64,000 nucleotides of DNA from JBBCJT01 sp037190665 (GTDB lineage Bacteria; Pseudomonadota; Alphaproteobacteria; Acetobacterales; Acetobacteraceae), in contig JBBCJT010000033.1 in NCBI GenBank assembly GCA_037190665.1, positions 23,384-87,383 of the forward strand, written 5' to 3'. The notes beneath the pieces were generated by a model. It saw nothing but the letters and a program-made list of their open reading frames with translations. It did no database searches and was not told where the DNA came from. Position numbers and translations under genes: made by a program. Of the stretch, positions 61,095 to 64,000 are shown piece after piece (position 1 is the first letter of the stretch; each line of letters begins with the position of its first letter).

Positions 61095-63779
61095 TCAGGC
61101 GATCCGCGCCAGCGCCGCATCCAGCCGCGCCATCTCCGCCTCGGCGGCGGCGAGGCGTTCGCGGTTCTCCTCCACCACTTCCTCCGGCGCGCGGGCGACG
61201 AAATCGGCGTTGCCGAGCTTGCCGGCGATCTTCTTCGCCTCCCCTTCGGCGCGCGCACGCTCCTTCGCCAGACGCGCGCGTTCGGCGGCGAGGTCGATGA
61301 CATCGGCGAGCGGCAGGACCACCGTGGCCTCGCCCACCACCGCCTGCGCCACCCCCTTCGGCACGTCGCCGGTCAGCGCGCGCAGTTCCGACGCGCGGGC
61401 GAGCCGGCCGATCGCCTCGAACCACGCCGCGCCGCGCGACAGGCTCTCCGCGGCCGCGTCCTTCAGCAGGATCGGCGTCTTCACCGACGGCGGCACCTGC
61501 ATCTCCGCCCGCACGCCGCGCACCTCGGTGATCAGCGCCACCACCCAGTCGAGTTCCGCCCGCGCCGCCTCGGGCGCGGCGACCGTCACGGCGGTCGGCC
61601 ACTCCGCGCGGATCAGCGAGCCTTCCTCGCCGAATCCCATGCTGTGCCACAGTTCTTCCGTCACGAACGGCATCACCGGATGCAGCAGGCGCAGGATGGT
61701 GCCGAGCACATGCGCGGCGGCGCCCTTCACCTCCGCCGCATCGGGCCCGGCCAGCGCGGGCTTGGCGAATTCGAGGAACCAGTCGCAATACGTGTTCCAC
61801 GCGAAGCGGTAGGCGGCCTGCGCGTAGACATCGAAGCGAAACGCCTCCAGCGCTTCCGTCGCCTCGGCCACCGCGCGGTTGGCGGCATCGAGGATCCAGC
61901 GCGTCAGCGGCAGCTTCGCGCCAGCCGGATCGAAGCCCGGATCGGCGGCGATGCCGTTCATCTCGCAGAACCGCGCCGCGTTCCACAGCTTGGTCGCGAA
62001 GGCGCGATAGCCTTCCACGCGCTGGCGGCCGAGTTTCACGTCCCGCCCGCCTGATGCCAGCGCGCAGATGGTGAAGCGCAGCGCGTCCGCGCCGTAGGCC
62101 TCGATCAGTTCCAGGGGGTCCATCACGTTCCCCTTGGATTTGCTCATCTTCTGCCCGCGCTCGTCGCGCACCAGCCCGTGGATGACGACGGTGCGGAACG
62201 GGACTTCCTTCATGAAGTGGCAGCCCATCATCATCATCCGGGCGACCCAGAAGAAGATGATGTCGAAGCCTGTCACCAGCACGTCGTTCGGGTAGTACTT
62301 CGCAACTTCCGGCGTGCTGTCCGGCCAGCCGAGTGTGGAGAACGGCCACAGCGCGGAGCTGAACCACGTGTCCAGCACGTCCTCGTCGCGGGTCAGCGCG
62401 GTATCGCTGCCATACTTCGCGCGCGCCTGCGCCTTCGCCTCGTCCTCGGTGCGGGCGACGAAGCAGGTTCCGTCCGGCCCGTACCACGCCGGGATCTGGT
62501 GGCCCCACCAGAGCTGGCGCGAGATGCACCACGGCTGGATGTCGCGCATCCAGGCGAAGAACGTGTTCTCCCACTGCTGGGGCACGAAGCGCGTCTCGCC
62601 GGTCTCCACCGCGCGGATGGCGGGCTGCGCCAGCGTCTTCGCGTCGCAGTACCACTGCACCGTCAGCAGCGGTTCGATCGGCACGCCGGAGCGGTCGCCG
62701 TGCGGCACCTGATGCGTGTGCGGCTCCACCTTGTCGAGCAGGCCGAGCGCCTCCAGCGCGTCCACGATAGCCTTGCGGGCAAGGAAGCGGTCCTGCCCGG
62801 CGAGGCCGCGCACCAGCGCGGGATCGGACACGCCATCTATGGCGGCGAGCGCGTCCGCGATCTCGTCCACCCGCACGCGGGCTTCCTTGTCGAGCACGGA
62901 GGGCATGCCGAGCCCGTGCCGCCGGCCGACCTCGTAGTCGTTGAAGTCGTGCGCGGGCGTGATCTTCACCGCGCCGGTGCCCTTCTCCGGGTCGGAATAG
63001 GCGTCGGCGACGATGGGGATGCGGCGGCCGACCAGCGGCAGGATCGCGTGCCTGCCGATCAGGTCGCGGAACCGCTCGTCCTCCGGATGCACCGCGACCG
63101 CGACGTCGCCGAGCATCGTCTCGGGGCGCGAGGTGGCGACCGTGATGAAGCGGCCCGCCTCGCCCTCGATCGGATAGCGGATGTGCCACAGATGGCCCTT
63201 CACCTCGCGGCTCTCGACCTCGAGGTCGGAGATCGCGCTCTGGAACTTCGGGTCCCAGTTCACCAGCCGCGTGTCGCGATAGATCAGCCCGGCGTCGTAG
63301 AGGCTGACGAAGACCTCCCGCACCGCGGCCGACAAGCCGTCGTCCATCGTGAACCGCTCGCGCCGCCAGTCGAGCGAGGCGCCGAGCCGGCGGAGCTGGC
63401 GGGTGATGGTGCCGCCCGATTCCGCCTTCCACTCCCACACGTGCTGCAGGAACGCCTCGCGGCCGATGCTGCGGCGGTCCAGCCCCTGGGAGGCAAGGTT
63501 TCGCTCGACGACCATCTGCGTGGCGATGCCGGCATGGTCGGTGCCCGGCTGCCACAGCACGTCGCGCCCCTGCATGCGCCGCCAGCGCACCAGCACGTCC
63601 TGCAACGTGTTGTCGAGCGCGTGGCCCATGTGCAGCGAGCCGGTGACGTTCGGCGGCGGGATGACGATGCAGAAACCCTGCGCCGGGGAGGCCGGGTCGC
63701 AGGCAAAGGCGCCGCTCTCCTCCCACCGCTTGTACAGGCGCGGTTCGATGGCGGTGGGATCGAAGGTCTTGTCGAGCAT
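61095..63779 (-). CDS. valS: Valyl-tRNA synthetase
   Basis: Class I aminoacyl-tRNA synthetase charging tRNA-Val. 894 aa. HIGH motif in PPPNVTGSLHMGHALDNTLQ (HMGH at residues 50-53), KMSKSKGNVMDPLELIEAYG with the first Lys near 544, editing-domain blocks such as ATSRPETMLGDVAVAVHPED, and FDIIFFWVARMMMMG. The last 65 residues (AAERARLAKERARAEGEAKK to EMARLDAALARIA) form the C-terminal coiled coil typical of ValRS. Start MLDKTFDPTAIEP at 63779. Confidence 0.97.
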   Translation of the reverse strand: MLDKTFDPTAIEPRLYKRWEESGAFACDPASPAQGFCIVIPPPNVTGSLHMGHALDNTLQDVLVRWRRMQGRDVLWQPGTDHAGIATQMVVERNLASQGLDRRSIGREAFLQHVWEWKAESGGTITRQLRRLGASLDWRRERFTMDDGLSAAVREVFVSLYDAGLIYRDTRLVNWDPKFQSAISDLEVESREVKGHLWHIRYPIEGEAGRFITVATSRPETMLGDVAVAVHPEDERFRDLIGRHAILPLVGRRIPIVADAYSDPEKGTGAVKITPAHDFNDYEVGRRHGLGMPSVLDKEARVRVDEIADALAAIDGVSDPALVRGLAGQDRFLARKAIVDALEALGLLDKVEPHTHQVPHGDRSGVPIEPLLTVQWYCDAKTLAQPAIRAVETGETRFVPQQWENTFFAWMRDIQPWCISRQLWWGHQIPAWYGPDGTCFVARTEDEAKAQARAKYGSDTALTRDEDVLDTWFSSALWPFSTLGWPDSTPEVAKYYPNDVLVTGFDIIFFWVARMMMMGCHFMKEVPFRTVVIHGLVRDERGQKMSKSKGNVMDPLELIEAYGADALRFTICALASGGRDVKLGRQRVEGYRAFATKLWNAARFCEMNGIAADPGFDPAGAKLPLTRWILDAANRAVAEATEALEAFRFDVYAQAAYRFAWNTYCDWFLEFAKPALAGPDAAEVKGAAAHVLGTILRLLHPVMPFVTEELWHSMGFGEEGSLIRAEWPTAVTVAAPEAARAELDWVVALITEVRGVRAEMQVPPSVKTPILLKDAAAESLSRGAAWFEAIGRLARASELRALTGDVPKGVAQAVVGEATVVLPLADVIDLAAERARLAKERARAEGEAKKIAGKLGNADFVARAPEEVVEENRERLAAAEAEMARLDAALARIA

Positions 63780-63889
63780 CCGGCTTTTCTAGTGGGACGA
63801 AATACCGCCCGCCAGTGGCCGATCAGCGTGCGTGGGATGCGTGGGGCTTTGCCCGGCGGCTCCGCAGGGGCGCTGCCCCTGCACCCCGC

Positions 63890-63908
63890 AAGGGGCCACC
63901 GGCCCCTT
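63890..63908. repeat. Perfect GC-rich hairpin upstream of valS
   Basis: AAGGGGCC at 63890-63897 and GGCCCCTT at 63901-63908 form a perfect 8+8 inverted repeat with loop ACC. It lies in a GC-rich stretch with further near-palindromes (AGGGGCGCTGCCCCT just before). Such runs recur between genes in Acetobacteraceae; no promoter was recognised. Confidence 0.5.
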
Positions 63909-63943
63909 GACCCGGGATTCCTCCAGAGGGGCCTTCGGCCAAA

Positions 63944-64000
63944 TCGGTCTGTAGCCCCCACCCCACAACGATTGTTGTGGGGGTGGGGGCTACAGACCGA
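63944..64000. repeat. Long inverted repeat at the right window edge
   Basis: TCGGTCTGTAGCCCCCACCC then CACAAC pairs with GTTGTGGGGGTGGGGGCTAC then AGACCGA around a 4-nt loop: 26 bp of stem with a single bulged G. It ends exactly at base 64000. It may be a strong terminator of the next gene to the right, a palindromic repeat, or a snap-back artefact if the contig ends here. Confidence 0.7.

Overview
The window is about 64 kb of uniformly GC-rich chromosomal DNA. Gene content and protein style fit an alphaproteobacterium, most likely an Acetobacteraceae/Roseomonas-like member of the Rhodospirillales. Pointers are the Bug-type solute-binding protein beside LysR and CocE hydrolase genes, the B12-riboswitch-controlled metE, DUF4169 and DUF3309 proteins, and the recombinase types. 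The placement is inferred from content; no rRNA or tRNA gene was found to confirm it.

Layout. (1) 1-8342: high-affinity potassium uptake, with kdpFABC on the minus strand (kdpC runs off the left edge) and kdpDE divergent on the plus strand. Two mini membrane-protein genes lead the kdp operon, and a KdpE-operator-like T-rich element lies upstream. (2) 8343-11906: an IS701-like transposase remnant, a small membrane protein, a DUF899 protein, a divergent HTH regulator with a beta-propeller protein, and two abutting gene fragments (serine recombinase and DUF763). (3) 11922-16845: ECF sigma/anti-sigma pair, a subtilisin-like secreted protease, an Asp-rich secreted peptide, and an HTTM protein divergent from a DCC-family thiol protein. 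(4) 16846-22662: an anti-phage island with a complete type II CBASS operon (CD-NTase, Cap2 E2-E1 ligase, Cap3 JAMM protease, Cap4-like nuclease-SAVED effector) in decayed intergenic DNA. (5) 22663-25413: two PepSY proteins around a PhoPQ-like two-component system. (6) 25582-31526: MFS exporter, DUF7673 protein, an AT-rich island, an inactive IS5/IS427-type element inserted in the stop codon of a phzF-like gene, then cupin, LysE and LysR genes. (7) 31527-38624: a decayed integrative region with two excisionase-like HTH genes (one broken), two translationally coupled tyrosine recombinases (the first frameshifted twice) and a serine recombinase lacking its zinc ribbon. (8) 38596-47228: DUF3309, dienelactone hydrolase, Tat-exported amine oxidase, DUF4169, an IS481 remnant, a PhnW-like aminotransferase with a DUF1194 protein, and an operon in which an ORF of 123-bp tandem repeats is coupled to CoA-transferase, GNAT and crotonase genes. 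(9) 47229-64000: riboswitch plus metE, ALDH7-type dehydrogenase, a LysR/CocE/Bug cluster, small secreted and VOC proteins, ilvD, a DUF1906 protein, a HugZ-like protein and valS.

How the parts work together. Kdp is a sensor-regulator-pump unit for potassium limitation. The CBASS operon should detect phage, make a cyclic oligonucleotide, and activate a DNA-cutting SAVED effector, with Cap2/Cap3 tuning the cyclase. metE is switched by cobalamin, which implies a B12-dependent MetH elsewhere. The remaining single genes are ordinary metabolism. Degenerate transposase and recombinase pieces mark at least five places where mobile DNA has come and gone, and CCCTCTCCCGC-type palindromic repeats are scattered through the gaps.

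The strongest candidates for a second look are the CBASS island, the composite recombinase module, and the 123-bp tandem-repeat ORF. All calls were made by reading the sequence and from family knowledge; no database search was run.
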